A DNA stretch of 64,000 bases from JAOAPY01 sp038237475 (GTDB taxonomy: Bacteria; Acidobacteriota; Blastocatellia; Pyrinomonadales; Pyrinomonadaceae): assembly GCA_038237475.1 (NCBI GenBank), contig JBBRYS010000008.1, forward strand, positions 124,001-188,000. Reading direction: 5' to 3'. How positions within the stretch are numbered: position 1 is the first letter of the stretch; each line of letters begins with the position of its first letter. Below the pieces are notes generated by a model. That model was not told the origin of the DNA. It worked only from the letters and a program-made list of their open reading frames with translations, and searched no databases. Positions 16,570 through 26,142 of this stretch are shown piece after piece. The translations under genes were made by a program, and so were the position numbers.

Positions 16570-17306
16570 AGCGTGTCACCGACATCATCTGCGTATTTCG
16601 CATACAGCTCGCGAGCATGCGGCGCGAAGTAGGACCTTTTCTCCTGGCAGCGCTTGTATTTCCCTCGGGCATGTATCTGTTTGCCACCGCAGTCAGCGGC
16701 CGTCAAGACACGCAGGAGCAAAACCCACTGCGGTTCCTGGCCGGGTCAATCGTCTTCTCGCTTTCGCTTACTTCGATCAGTTGGCTGGGCTACCTGCTGT
16801 TGGAGAACCGCTTTACCGGACGCCTAAAACTCTTTGCCACGCTGCCACTCGCACCGTCGTCCTACGTCTTTGGCGTGTTGGTCTTCGCACTTGTACAGGC
16901 AGCGGTAGGAACCACAGCGCTGCTGCTGGTAGGGCGAGCGATAGGCGTTCCGATGCGGCCTAGTTTTCCGTTGTTGATTGTTGTCATCGTGCTGACGATC
17001 TTTTGTTTGTCTGGTCTGGGCGTCGTGATCGCCAGCTGCGCGCGAAGTTTCAGTCAGGGATCGTTATTAACCGACACGCTGGGAGCAGGGCTCATTTTTC
17101 TCGCTCCCGTCTATTACGCGCCCGAGATGATGCCGCAGTCTCTGCGCATGTTCTCGCAACTATTGCCCACCACCTTTGCAGCGCGGGCCGTGCAGACAAC
17201 TCTTTCCGGCGGACAAGCTATTGGCGGAGAACTCCTCACGCTGAGCTTAATGGCGGTGGCCACGCTCGGTCTCGGATTCCGACTAATGCAGTGGAGGGAG
17301 AACTAA
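16566..17306 (+). CDS. ABC-2 type exporter permease
   Basis: A 246-residue integral membrane protein with about six transmembrane segments (roughly 20-40, 58-80, 95-125, 132-157, 166-185 and 223-243), the pattern of ABC-2 permeases. A conserved-looking YYAPEMMP motif lies between segments five and six. It pairs with the ATPase gene it overlaps; a homodimer with two ATPase subunits would be usual. The gene is 37 bases upstream of the first MGDG-synthase-like glycosyltransferase. Confidence 0.9.
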   Translation: MKRVTDIICVFRIQLASMRREVGPFLLAALVFPSGMYLFATAVSGRQDTQEQNPLRFLAGSIVFSLSLTSISWLGYLLLENRFTGRLKLFATLPLAPSSYVFGVLVFALVQAAVGTTALLLVGRAIGVPMRPSFPLLIVVIVLTIFCLSGLGVVIASCARSFSQGSLLTDTLGAGLIFLAPVYYAPEMMPQSLRMFSQLLPTTFAARAVQTTLSGGQAIGGELLTLSLMAVATLGLGFRLMQWREN

Positions 17307-17343
17307 GGCAGTACTGGTTTCGAAGATCTGCTGCTTGCCTGTG

Positions 17344-18483
17344 ATGAAGATACTAGTTCTCACATTATCATTCGGTTCCGGACACGTTAGGGCTGCTCGC
17401 GCCGTCGCGCGTGAACTTGCGCGGCAAGCGCCAGACGCTGAAGTGCGGGTAGTCGATGCGCTGGCGGATTCGCGCAGGCTGTTTCGGGTGGGCTATGCCT
17501 GGCCTTACTGGGCGATGCTTCGTTACGCGCCCTCGTTGTGGGACCGCTTCTTTCGCGCTCGCGTAGCCAGGCAGAGCCAACACACCGCACCCGCCTGGAG
17601 TCTGCGTTGGGGTTGCGCGAGTGTCTTCAGAGCGATTGCGGAATTCAAGCCCGAAGTGATCGTATCAACTGAGGTCACAGCCTGCGAGTTGGCCACCATG
17701 GCAAGACGCGCAGGACTTACTCAGGCGCGCCTCGTCAACGTCATCACAGATCATGAAGCGGAGCCGATTTGGGTACAACCCGAAGTGGAGAGCTACGCGG
17801 TGGCCGATGAAGCGGTCTCCGCGCAGTTGTGCTCATGGGGCGCTCTGTCCGAAAAAATTGTTGTTTGCGGGATTCCGACCGACGCCGCGTTTGCCAGGCA
17901 ACATGATACCGCCGTTACTCGCGCCCGTCATGGTCTCGATGAGCGCGCACCAGTCGTAATTCTAATGGCAGGTGGGATGGGGCCGGCTCGGATTGATGAG
18001 GTAGCTGAACGACTGTGCAGAAATGATCAGCCGATACAAGTCGTCGCAATCACCGGCCACAATGCGCGTATGCGCGGCAAGCTTGAGCGACTCGGCCTCG
18101 CTGCAGCGTCCTTGCGTGTGCTTGGCTGGGTTGATGACGTTGCAGACTTGATGCAATCGGCGGCCGTGCTGGTAACGAAGCCAGGCGGGCTCACTACTGC
18201 GGAAGCGGCATTATCACAACTGCCCGTGGTGATGTTCGACGCGATTCCTGGACCCGAGCAACGGAACGCCGAACGAGTTGCAGCAGCCGGCGCCGGGATA
18301 ATAGTGAACTCACCAAATGAAGCTGCCACTGTCACCTTAGAGCTGCTTCGCGATGAGCACCAGCGCAAGCGCATGTCAGCCGCCGCTAAAGTTTTCGCAC
18401 GGTCGCAAGCCTCAATTGAAATAGCCAGGCTCGTGCTGCAAGGTCATCAGCCGGAATCACAGGCAGTGAGGACCACGGCATGA
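17344..18483 (+). CDS. MGDG-synthase-like glycosyltransferase (first of two)
   Basis: About 379 residues from ATG 17344; a GTG/ATG choice at 17335 adds three residues. The N-terminal half is of the MGDG-synthase type with the membrane-acceptor motif SFGSGHVRAARA; the C-terminal half is GT28-like, with the nucleotide-sugar motifs ILMAGGMG and TKPGGLTTAEAALSQLPVV. Family members such as plant and bacterial MGDG or diglucosyldiacylglycerol synthases transfer a sugar to diacylglycerol at the membrane. The stop overlaps the start of the second paralogue (ATGA). Confidence 0.92.
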   Translation: MKILVLTLSFGSGHVRAARAVARELARQAPDAEVRVVDALADSRRLFRVGYAWPYWAMLRYAPSLWDRFFRARVARQSQHTAPAWSLRWGCASVFRAIAEFKPEVIVSTEVTACELATMARRAGLTQARLVNVITDHEAEPIWVQPEVESYAVADEAVSAQLCSWGALSEKIVVCGIPTDAAFARQHDTAVTRARHGLDERAPVVILMAGGMGPARIDEVAERLCRNDQPIQVVAITGHNARMRGKLERLGLAAASLRVLGWVDDVADLMQSAAVLVTKPGGLTTAEAALSQLPVVMFDAIPGPEQRNAERVAAAGAGIIVNSPNEAATVTLELLRDEHQRKRMSAAAKVFARSQASIEIARLVLQGHQPESQAVRTTA

Positions 18484-19703
18484 ACAAGCGCCTGACCACA
18501 AACGGGGAGTGCGACAGGCCCGTCTTGATCCTGACGATCTCAAACGGCGCCGGCCACATTCGAATGGCCGAGGGAATCGCGGCCGCGATCCGCGAAACGC
18601 AACCTTCCGTGCCAGTGATCATTGCCGATGTCGCGGCCCACATGAAAATGCTGATCCGATTTACTCATATCACCGCCTATCTCTGGATCCTGAAACACGC
18701 ACCCGCCCTTTGGGATCGGATAGATCGTTACCAGAAGCGACAACCGCACACGAGTCCTGAGTGGTTTTATCGTCGCGGCTGCCAGTCCTTGTTTAAGTTG
18801 GCGCGCCAGGTGCAGCCGCGGGCAATCGTGGCGACAGAGGTTGGTTGCTGCGAGATCGGAGCACTCATCAAACGCTATCTGGGATTGGATGTGCCTCTCG
18901 TAGCGATCAATGACGATTACGACGCTGACCGAGCGTGGGTGCAACCCGAAGTCGATCTCTATTGCTTCGTGATGAAGGCTTTGGGCGAAGAGTTGATTTC
19001 CCATGGCGCCCCGCCCGAGCGCATCGCGATCTGGGGACCAGCTTTAGCAACGGGCTATGGCGTTCCGCGTCGTCGTGAGGATGAGCGAGCGGAGATTTGT
19101 CGTTGGCTAAACCTTGACCCGGGTCTTCCATTGGTTCTGGTCGCCGGTGGCGGCGAGGGTATGGGCCAGATCGAAGAGATAACCGGCCGGTTGTTGCAAC
19201 TCGATAAGCCGCTGCTGCAACTGGTGGTGCTGGCCGGTCGCAATGAGCGGCTGAAGGCGCGGTGTGAAAGTCTTTCCCGAAACTCTGCCGGCGTGAAATG
19301 TCGCGTATTAGGTTGGACCGAACAGGAGCAAATCGCGAAGTTGATGTACGCCGCCGACCTGATGGTTTCAAAGCTGGGCAGCATGTTCAACGAAGCAATA
19401 GCGTCAGAATTGCCGATCATAGCGCTGGAGCCTCCACCGGGTTCAGAGCGAGTCCAGTATCGCCTGCTTGAAGAATGGCAGATTGGCCGCGCAGTGCGAA
19501 CGCTGGATCAGGTTGTGGAACAGGTGTCGGGTTTGATCTCGCAGCCAAAGTTACTAGCCAAGCTGCGGGCCCAATCCAGAAAACGATTTGAGCCCGGCGT
19601 TTCCCAGCGGATCGCACGATGGATTTGCCAGGCCGCGCCGTTGCAGGGCAGTGGTTCGGAGTTCTTGTCCGAAATTACTTTTGCCGTCCAGAGCCGGCGC
19701 TGA
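18480..19703 (+). CDS. MGDG-synthase-like glycosyltransferase (second of two)
   Basis: A 407-residue paralogue of the preceding enzyme with the same layout: TISNGAGHIRMAEGI at the acceptor side and VLVAGGGEGMGQ plus SKLGSMFNEAIASELPII on the donor side. The canonical KPGG...E motif is altered here to KLGS, so its donor or activity may differ from its neighbour. Two adjacent enzymes of this family would allow stepwise addition of two sugars to one lipid. It is followed after 47 bases by the DegT-type aminotransferase. Confidence 0.92.
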   Translation: MNKRLTTNGECDRPVLILTISNGAGHIRMAEGIAAAIRETQPSVPVIIADVAAHMKMLIRFTHITAYLWILKHAPALWDRIDRYQKRQPHTSPEWFYRRGCQSLFKLARQVQPRAIVATEVGCCEIGALIKRYLGLDVPLVAINDDYDADRAWVQPEVDLYCFVMKALGEELISHGAPPERIAIWGPALATGYGVPRRREDERAEICRWLNLDPGLPLVLVAGGGEGMGQIEEITGRLLQLDKPLLQLVVLAGRNERLKARCESLSRNSAGVKCRVLGWTEQEQIAKLMYAADLMVSKLGSMFNEAIASELPIIALEPPPGSERVQYRLLEEWQIGRAVRTLDQVVEQVSGLISQPKLLAKLRAQSRKRFEPGVSQRIARWICQAAPLQGSGSEFLSEITFAVQSRR

Positions 19704-19750
19704 ATTAGAACAAGTTTTGCCGATGAAAGTTTCAGCAGGAAGGTGAATGT

Positions 19751-20893
19751 GTGAGTCTCAAAATTCCACCAGCCAGGGTTTTCTTTCCGGACGAGGATCG
19801 TCAACTCATTATGCAGGAGATTGACGAAGCCCTCGCCACCGGCCAGTTGACGCTCGGCAAGCACGTGAAAATGTTTGAGGAGAGCTTTGCGCGACAGGCC
19901 GGTATGCGCTATGCCGTAGCGGTAAACAGCGGCACCAGTTCGCTGGAGATACCGCTGCGCATTCTCGATGTGCGCGACAAAACGGTGTTGGTGCCCACCA
20001 ATACTTTCTTTGCGACGCCCGCCGCCGTCATGCACGCCGGTGGCAGACCGCGCTTTGTGGATGCTGACCCGGCCACTCTCGCAATTAGTCTGGAAGAGAT
20101 TCGTAAACGCGTCACCGAAGATACAGCGGGCGTAATCGTAGTTCATATCGCCGGAATTGTGACGCCGGCGATGTCCGCCATTCGCGAGTTCTGCCAGGAG
20201 CGTGGAGTGTTCCTGCTTGAAGACGCCGCCCACGCGCAGGGGAGCGCAGTCAATAGCATGCGCGCCGGCAGTTTCGGCGATGCCGCTTCTTTCTCGTTTT
20301 ATCCGACCAAGGTAATGACCAGCGCCGAAGGCGGAATGATCGTTACTAACCGCGACGATATTTATGAAGAGGCATTGATTTATCGCGATCAAGGCAAAGC
20401 TGATTTCCATTCCAACTTCCACACCCGGCTCGGTTACAACTGGCGCATGAGCGAGCCTCACGCGATTATCGGTCGCACTCAACTGGCTCGATTAGAAGAA
20501 TTCATCGCCGTGCGCAATCGCATTGCGAGAATCTACGATGAACGACTCAAAGAAATTCCCGGCATTACCACTCTGCCGCTGCCTGCAGGTTGCCGCTCCA
20601 ACTACTACAAGTATGTCGCGCTCCTCGACGACGCGAACGATCGCAAGGCTCTCAAGCAAACCCTTCGTGAGGACTATGGCGTTGGTTTGAGTGGCGAGGT
20701 TTATGACACCCCTTGTCACGTGCAACCCGTATTCAGTGAGTTTAGCGCGGGGAGTTTTCCAATAGCTGCAGACATCTGCGCACGGCATGTTTGCCTGCCG
20801 GTACACGCTGCGATGAAAGATGAGGAAGCGGAATACGTCGTTTCATCAATATCCAACGCTCTCAAGAATCTCTTGAAAGGAACACTTGTATGA
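19751..20893 (+). CDS. DegT/DnrJ/EryC1-type sugar aminotransferase
   Basis: A 380-residue PLP enzyme. The start is GTG at 19751, supported by AGGAAGG seven bases before it; an ATG four bases earlier is out of frame. Lys187 in SFYPTKVMTSAEGG is the Schiff-base lysine; NSGTSSLEIPLR (59-70) and LLEDAAHAQGS (155-165) are typical phosphate- and ring-binding segments. Family members put an amino group on keto-sugars bound to nucleotides. It overlaps the epimerase gene by four bases (ATGA), which fits a joint pathway to an amino sugar. Confidence 0.94.
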   Translation: MSLKIPPARVFFPDEDRQLIMQEIDEALATGQLTLGKHVKMFEESFARQAGMRYAVAVNSGTSSLEIPLRILDVRDKTVLVPTNTFFATPAAVMHAGGRPRFVDADPATLAISLEEIRKRVTEDTAGVIVVHIAGIVTPAMSAIREFCQERGVFLLEDAAHAQGSAVNSMRAGSFGDAASFSFYPTKVMTSAEGGMIVTNRDDIYEEALIYRDQGKADFHSNFHTRLGYNWRMSEPHAIIGRTQLARLEEFIAVRNRIARIYDERLKEIPGITTLPLPAGCRSNYYKYVALLDDANDRKALKQTLREDYGVGLSGEVYDTPCHVQPVFSEFSAGSFPIAADICARHVCLPVHAAMKDEEAEYVVSSISNALKNLLKGTLV

Positions 20894-21855
20894 AAATTGC
20901 AGTTACAGGCGGTTCAGGCTTCATTGCCTCTCATGTGGTAGATCATCTCCGCGCCGAGGGTCACGAGATCGTAATCATAGACCATCGCGTGCGACCGCAC
21001 CGTGAGGATGTGCGGTTCGAGGACGTCGACGTGCTGAATCTTTCGGCCATGATTCAAGCCACCAGTGGGTGTGATTACATTTTTCACCTTGCCGCCGTGT
21101 CCAATGTGAACTATGCGCACAAATACCCCGTCTATACAGTCGACCTCAATGTGAACGGGACGACCAATGTGTTGGAAGCGGCGCGCCTGAACAACATTAA
21201 GCGAGTCTTCTTTGCCAGTACTGTCTGGGTTTACACGGGTACGCGAGGGAATGGTTTACTGACTGAGGAAGAGCCTTTTCATCTGCCTGACGCCGGTCAC
21301 ATCTACACGAGCAGCAAGATCGCCTCGGAGATGATCATTCACAACTACTGGCAACTCTACCAACTGCCTTTCACAATTTTGCGCTACGGAATTCCTTACG
21401 GGCCGCGCATGCGAGAGGAGTTGGTGATTCCTATTTTTATTCGCAAAGCTCTCAAAGGCGACACCATTACCATTGAGGGCGATGGTAGCCAGTATCGTAA
21501 CTACGTCTACATAGATGACCTGGCGCGAGCCCATGTCCTCGCGATGAGCGCGCAGGCAGAGAATCAGGTCTACAACCTTGAGGGCGCGGAAAAGATTTCC
21601 ATTGCTGATGTGGCCCGCACCATCGACAAGGTCCTTGGAGGCGGAGTCAGGATCGAGCATACGCCGGCTCGGCCCGGCGACTACGCGGGGAAAGAAGTCT
21701 CCGCGATGAAGGTTCTTCGCGATCTTGATTGGGCGCCCCAGGTAAATTTCGAAGAGGGAATGCGAAGAACTATGGAGTGGTTTGTCGAGAAATATGAAAA
21801 CGACCGTACCTATGCGAAGCGTGAGGAGGCATCAGCACTCGTTGCAGTTGGATAA
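20890..21855 (+). CDS. NAD-dependent epimerase/dehydratase (extended SDR)
   Basis: A 321-residue Rossmann-fold enzyme. GGSGFIA (7-13) binds NAD; the catalytic pair is Tyr139 and Lys143 in YTSSK, with Ser110 in FFASTVWVY upstream. RYGIPYGPRM resembles the substrate-binding segment of nucleotide-sugar epimerases and dehydratases. Together with the aminotransferase it could make the sugar donor used by the two glycosyltransferases. The exact reaction (4-epimerase, 4,6-dehydratase or decarboxylase) cannot be decided by eye. The next gene begins four bases after its stop. Confidence 0.93.
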   Translation: MKIAVTGGSGFIASHVVDHLRAEGHEIVIIDHRVRPHREDVRFEDVDVLNLSAMIQATSGCDYIFHLAAVSNVNYAHKYPVYTVDLNVNGTTNVLEAARLNNIKRVFFASTVWVYTGTRGNGLLTEEEPFHLPDAGHIYTSSKIASEMIIHNYWQLYQLPFTILRYGIPYGPRMREELVIPIFIRKALKGDTITIEGDGSQYRNYVYIDDLARAHVLAMSAQAENQVYNLEGAEKISIADVARTIDKVLGGGVRIEHTPARPGDYAGKEVSAMKVLRDLDWAPQVNFEEGMRRTMEWFVEKYENDRTYAKREEASALVAVG

Positions 21856-21858
21856 CTT

Positions 21859-22599
21859 ATGTCGAGTGACAGCGTTTCCATAATAGTCGTAACGACCTGC
21901 CTCGCATTTGTTTCCGCAGGCATGGCCATTGCCTATCACGCGACCTACGGGGTGCGTTCGCAATGGTTCGGGCGGACTGTCTGGCGAGGCAGTAGCCAAA
22001 CGAGCGCGGTGGCCTTGACCTTTGACGATGGGCCATCGGAAGACACTGAGCGCATTCTTGACGTGCTCGCGTCCCATGGCCTCAGTGCGACTTTCTTCAT
22101 GATCGGTCGCAATGTTGAACGGTATCCGCAAACAGCGAGGCGAGTTGCTGCTGCAGGCCATGCTATCGGGAACCACTCTTATTCGCATCCCATCTTTCTT
22201 TATCAAACTCCACGTGCGACCCGACAAGAGTTAGAACAAACGCAAGCCGTAATCTCCGAAACCGCCGGCGTCAGACCCAGACTGGTTCGTCCGCCTTGTG
22301 GTGTGCGAACTCCCGCTTATTTTCGCGCGGCGCGCAGCCTCGGACTTCGCACAGTGCAGTGGGACGTGGCGGGATTTGATTGGAAGAGGCGGAGCGGAAA
22401 ACGCATTGCGCGGGCGGTGCTCCAGCGAGTGCAGGCGGGGTCGATCATCCTGCTTCACGATGGTGACAGTGACGGAAAGCATGACCGTCGCGAGACGGTT
22501 GCCGCCCTGACTTTGATTATCGAGGGACTGAGCGCGCGTGGTTTGCGCGTCGCTCCACTCTCAGAGTTATTGGCCGAAGAAATTCAAATTGCTGCTTAG
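21859..22599 (+). CDS. Polysaccharide deacetylase (CE4)
   Basis: A 246-residue protein with an N-terminal membrane segment (about 6-27) and a NodB-type deacetylase domain. Asp56 and Asp57 in LTFDDGPSED are the base and a metal ligand; His106 and His110 in HSYSH are metal ligands; RPPCGVRTPAYF and IILLHDGD are the remaining conserved motifs (usually RPPxG, with Cys here as the variable residue). The family removes N-acetyl groups from GlcNAc-containing glycans or glycolipids, leaving a free amine. The anchor places it at the membrane, so it may act on a glycolipid product or intermediate. Confidence 0.93.
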   Translation: MSSDSVSIIVVTTCLAFVSAGMAIAYHATYGVRSQWFGRTVWRGSSQTSAVALTFDDGPSEDTERILDVLASHGLSATFFMIGRNVERYPQTARRVAAAGHAIGNHSYSHPIFLYQTPRATRQELEQTQAVISETAGVRPRLVRPPCGVRTPAYFRAARSLGLRTVQWDVAGFDWKRRSGKRIARAVLQRVQAGSIILLHDGDSDGKHDRRETVAALTLIIEGLSARGLRVAPLSELLAEEIQIAA

Positions 22600-22611
22600 A
22601 GAGAACCAATC

Positions 22612-23337
22612 ATGGCCCAAGTAGAACCTCCTAAAGCGATCCTCTTCCTGGATTTTGACGGCACCATAACGCGGCGCGACGCGGTGGATGCGATCCTCGA
22701 GAGTTATGCAGATCCCAACTGGCTCGGACTGGAAGCGGAATGGCGCTCCGGCCGCATCGGATCGCGAGAGTGTCTGCAAGCGCAACTGGCGCTCGTGCGT
22801 GCGAGCCGTAAACAGATCGATGTGTTACTTGATGAGATCGAAATCGATGAAGGCTTTATTTCGTTGCTTGAGTTGTGCGCCGCGGCAAATATTTCGGCTC
22901 ATATTATTAGCGACGGTTTTGACTACTGCATTCGTCGCATCCTATCGCGCGCGCATAAGACTATCGGCTCTCTCCTGAAAAATGCACGCATTTGCGCGAG
23001 CCATTTGGAAGGAAGCGGCCACCTCTGGAATACGGAGTTTCCTTTTTTTCATCAGACCTGCGCGCATGGATGTGCTACCTGCAAACCGGCGGTCATGCGA
23101 CTGCTCAACCCCGCGAACCTGCCGGCCATCTTCGTTGGCGACGGTCTTTCCGATCAATACGCAGTCGAGAGCGCCGATCTCGTCTTTGCGAAGAAAGGGT
23201 TGGCGGCTTACTGCAACGCCAATGCGGTTGAATACATTCCATTTAATGATCTGGGAAGTGTTGCCCGGAGCCTCGATACCTGGTTAGTCGCTCGTGTCTT
23301 CAGAGAAAATGAAATTCCACAACGGGCAAGCGCTTAA
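22612..23337 (+). CDS. HAD-family phosphatase (MtnX/SerB-like)
   Basis: A 241-residue phosphohydrolase. Motif I is LFLDFDGTIT, with nucleophile Asp14 and acid Asp16; motif II is HIISDGFD; motif IV is FVGDGLSDQYAV. The cap and the opening sequence resemble the MtnX group (2-hydroxy-3-keto-5-methylthiopentenyl-1-phosphate phosphatases) and phosphoserine phosphatases. Inside this operon a phosphosugar or phospholipid-like intermediate is a more likely substrate than a methionine-salvage compound, because no other salvage gene is nearby. The start is ATG 22612, 12 bases after the deacetylase stop. Confidence 0.88.
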   Translation: MAQVEPPKAILFLDFDGTITRRDAVDAILESYADPNWLGLEAEWRSGRIGSRECLQAQLALVRASRKQIDVLLDEIEIDEGFISLLELCAAANISAHIISDGFDYCIRRILSRAHKTIGSLLKNARICASHLEGSGHLWNTEFPFFHQTCAHGCATCKPAVMRLLNPANLPAIFVGDGLSDQYAVESADLVFAKKGLAAYCNANAVEYIPFNDLGSVARSLDTWLVARVFRENEIPQRASA

Positions 23338-23367
23338 GGACACCGAAAACAGGAGTACATCAGAATT

Positions 23368-24786
23368 ATGAGCACCGCTATTAACGAGATCGTGCCATCG
23401 CAGTCGATCACAGATGAGCAGGAATTGCTTGAACTCGAGAGCAAGTACTGCTCCCGTGGTGATACGGTGCATTATCTGGAGCCCCCGAAGTTTTTCGAAC
23501 GCGCAGAAGGGCATTATCTATTTGATCGCGAAGGCACGCCCTATCTCGATTTGCAGATGTGGTATTCGGCTGCGAGCTTCGGTTACGGAAACCCACGTTT
23601 GAACAACGCGCTGAAGAACCAAATCGACAAGTTGCCACAACTCGCCTGCCAGTATCTGCACTCAGAAAAAGTTGAACTAGCTGCGGCAATTGGGCGCCTC
23701 AACGAATCGAAGTTTGGGCTAGAGGGCCGCGTGCATTTCAATGTAGGTGGCGCGCAGGCGATTGAAGATTCGCTGAAGATCGTGCGGAACGCTACCGGCA
23801 AGAGTTTGGTCTTCGCTTTCATGGGGGGCTATCACGGTCGCACACTCGGCGCTTCGGCAATCACATCGAGTTATCGCTATCGCCGTCGCTTTGGACATTT
23901 CTCCGATCGCGCCCACTTCGTTCCGTTTCCGTATTGCTTTCGCTGTCCTTACGGAAAGAAACCGGAGGACTGCGGTCTTTATTGTGTCGATCAGTTCGCC
24001 AAAAATTTCGACACGGAATACAACTCGTTTTGGGATGCGAAAGCCGGCGAATCCGAATTCTCAGCTTTCTATGCAGAACCGATCCAGGCGACCGGCGGTT
24101 ATGTGATCCCGCCGCTCGAATACTTCCCGGCCCTGAAAAAAGTTCTTGATGAGCGCAACATCCTGCTGGTCGACGATGAAATTCAGATGGGTTTCTATCG
24201 CGCCGGAAAATTCTGGGGCATCGAAAACTTTGGCGTCGAGCCGGACATTATCGTGTTCGGCAAAGCGCTCACCAACGGGCTAAATCCGCTATCCGGCCTC
24301 TGGGCCCGCGAAGAGCTTATCTCCCCAGAAATCTTTCCCCCCGGCTCGACACATTCCACTTTTTCTTCCAACCCTCTGGGCACCGCCGTCGGCCTCGAAG
24401 CCGTGCGGATGATGGAAGAAGAAGACTACGAGGAAATAACGCAACGAAAGGGCGCATATTTTCTGGCGCAAATACGAGAGCTGCAACGACGCTATCCGAA
24501 AGTGATCGGTAACACCGATGGGATGGGTATGGCGCTGCGTATCGAGATTTGTCAGGAAGATGGTTATGAACCCGATCGGGAACTAACGGATCGCATGTTC
24601 GTCGAAGGTATGAAAGGAGACCTCGACGCCCGCGGGCGCCGCACCGGTTTGGTGTTGGACATCGGCGGCTACTACAAGAACGTGTTTACTCTGGCGCCGT
24701 GCTTTGACATGTCCGAAGAGGAGATCGATATTTCTGTCGAGCTGATCGAGCAACTCATTCGCCGTTGCGCGCCTGAGCGAATCTGA
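23368..24786 (+). CDS. Class III PLP aminotransferase
   Basis: A 472-residue aminotransferase. Lys299 in FGKALTNGLNP is the Schiff-base lysine; LLVDDEIQMGF (266-276) carries the Asp that contacts the PLP nitrogen; GYHGRTLGAS and FSSNPLGT are usual family motifs. An insert with four cysteines (Cys190, Cys193, Cys202, Cys206) matches the subgroup that includes archaeal GABA/ornithine-type enzymes. Family members use omega-amino groups of lysine, ornithine, diaminobutyrate or GABA. In the operon it may supply or use an amino acid that the adjacent adenylate-forming enzyme activates. Confidence 0.93.
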   Translation: MSTAINEIVPSQSITDEQELLELESKYCSRGDTVHYLEPPKFFERAEGHYLFDREGTPYLDLQMWYSAASFGYGNPRLNNALKNQIDKLPQLACQYLHSEKVELAAAIGRLNESKFGLEGRVHFNVGGAQAIEDSLKIVRNATGKSLVFAFMGGYHGRTLGASAITSSYRYRRRFGHFSDRAHFVPFPYCFRCPYGKKPEDCGLYCVDQFAKNFDTEYNSFWDAKAGESEFSAFYAEPIQATGGYVIPPLEYFPALKKVLDERNILLVDDEIQMGFYRAGKFWGIENFGVEPDIIVFGKALTNGLNPLSGLWAREELISPEIFPPGSTHSTFSSNPLGTAVGLEAVRMMEEEDYEEITQRKGAYFLAQIRELQRRYPKVIGNTDGMGMALRIEICQEDGYEPDRELTDRMFVEGMKGDLDARGRRTGLVLDIGGYYKNVFTLAPCFDMSEEEIDISVELIEQLIRRCAPERI

Positions 24787-24816
24787 CCGCTGTCGGCACC
24801 GCACTACGAACAGAAC

Positions 24817-26142
24817 ATGATTAGTAAACTAATCGAATGTGCCGAGCGTACCTCGCTGCACTTGAAACCTGATCGCGCCAGAAAATTTCTGGGGCTCATG
24901 CCGGAGGCCTTATTAAAGCGAATGCAGCTGACGCGTTTTCGCCAAACCATGGGTTTGGTCGGAGCGCGTTCACCATACTACCGTGAAGAGTTCAAAAAAC
25001 GCGGTATCGATCCCAGGCAGATACGTCATCCGTCAGAACTTGGCGACTTCTTTACGACTGGCGAAGACTTACGACGCCACGGTCCTGAAGCATTTATCGT
25101 CGGCCGTCCTGACACCGCCTTTGAAACCACCGGCACGACCTCAGCAATTCCAAAACAAGTATTTTTTTCTAATCATGAACTCAGTGAAGTTGGCCGCGCC
25201 TGTGCCCTGGGTCTACGCAATCTTGGTTTGCACCGATCGGATCGGGCGCTCTCGGCGTTTGACTGCTCGTTTTGGGTTTCACCGGCAACTCTCCGCTCGG
25301 CGCTGGAATACATTGGCTGCTTTCACGTGGAGGCCGGAAAGATTTCGCCCCTGGACTTTTACGAAAGGGCGGTAGCGTATAAGCCAAATGTTGTGTTCGG
25401 CGAGCCGTCGTGGTTGGTCCGTTTAGCTGAAGTGGCCGAGCAGCGCGGTACCTGGGCCATGAAACTTCTCTTTTCCGGCGGCGAAAACATGAGCGAGCAG
25501 GCCCGCGAACTCGTTCAGTCTGTCTGGCGCGCTCCGCTGTATATGAGCTATGGCCAAACTGAATCATTCGGAGCGATGGGGATAGAGTGCGAAGAGCAGA
25601 GCGGTTACCATCGTAATGATCTGCACTACTTCTTCGAAGTCATTAATCAAGACGCCGCCGGCGAAGGCGAGTTGGTTTACACCACGTTGAATCGGTCAGT
25701 GATGCCGCTTATTCGTTACCGCTCAACTGACGTTACCAGCTTGATCGACGAGCCCTGCTCATGCGATTTTTTTCTTAACCGCATCGGTAAGATTCGGGCG
25801 CGCTGTGATGAAATGGTTGTGTGCGGTATGGGCAATGTCGGTCCCTGGGTGTTCGAAGAAATACTGCGCGGCATCGAGTATGTAGGGCCAGACTGGCAGG
25901 CCGTAGTACAGCTTGCAGCCTGTCGCGACCTGATTGAACTACATGTCGAGTTGGATCCCAGCGCGCGCGAAAACGGGTTGCAGCACACAGTCCGCGACAA
26001 TCTGCGCGAACGCTTCGCTGATTTCTGGAAGAATCACGAAATGGGATTGTATGAGTTTAGAGTTATCACGCACACGCGCGGCTCGCTGCGCCAAGCACGA
26101 AAGCTGAAGCGTGTCGTTGACCAACGCGTGTTATCGACTTAG
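24817..26142 (+). CDS. PaaK/CapK-like adenylate-forming enzyme
   Basis: A 441-residue member of the phenylacetate-CoA ligase-like branch of the AMP-forming family. The phosphate-binding loop is TTGTTSAIPKQVFF; MSYGQTESFGAMG and the hinge region RYRSTDVTSLI follow in the expected order. Such enzymes join a carboxylic acid to ATP and then to CoA, a carrier protein or an amine. No acyl-carrier protein is encoded in the operon, so CoA or direct amide formation is more likely. Its 3' end overlaps the peptidase-like gene by 32 bases. Confidence 0.9.
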   Translation: MISKLIECAERTSLHLKPDRARKFLGLMPEALLKRMQLTRFRQTMGLVGARSPYYREEFKKRGIDPRQIRHPSELGDFFTTGEDLRRHGPEAFIVGRPDTAFETTGTTSAIPKQVFFSNHELSEVGRACALGLRNLGLHRSDRALSAFDCSFWVSPATLRSALEYIGCFHVEAGKISPLDFYERAVAYKPNVVFGEPSWLVRLAEVAEQRGTWAMKLLFSGGENMSEQARELVQSVWRAPLYMSYGQTESFGAMGIECEEQSGYHRNDLHYFFEVINQDAAGEGELVYTTLNRSVMPLIRYRSTDVTSLIDEPCSCDFFLNRIGKIRARCDEMVVCGMGNVGPWVFEEILRGIEYVGPDWQAVVQLAACRDLIELHVELDPSARENGLQHTVRDNLRERFADFWKNHEMGLYEFRVITHTRGSLRQARKLKRVVDQRVLST

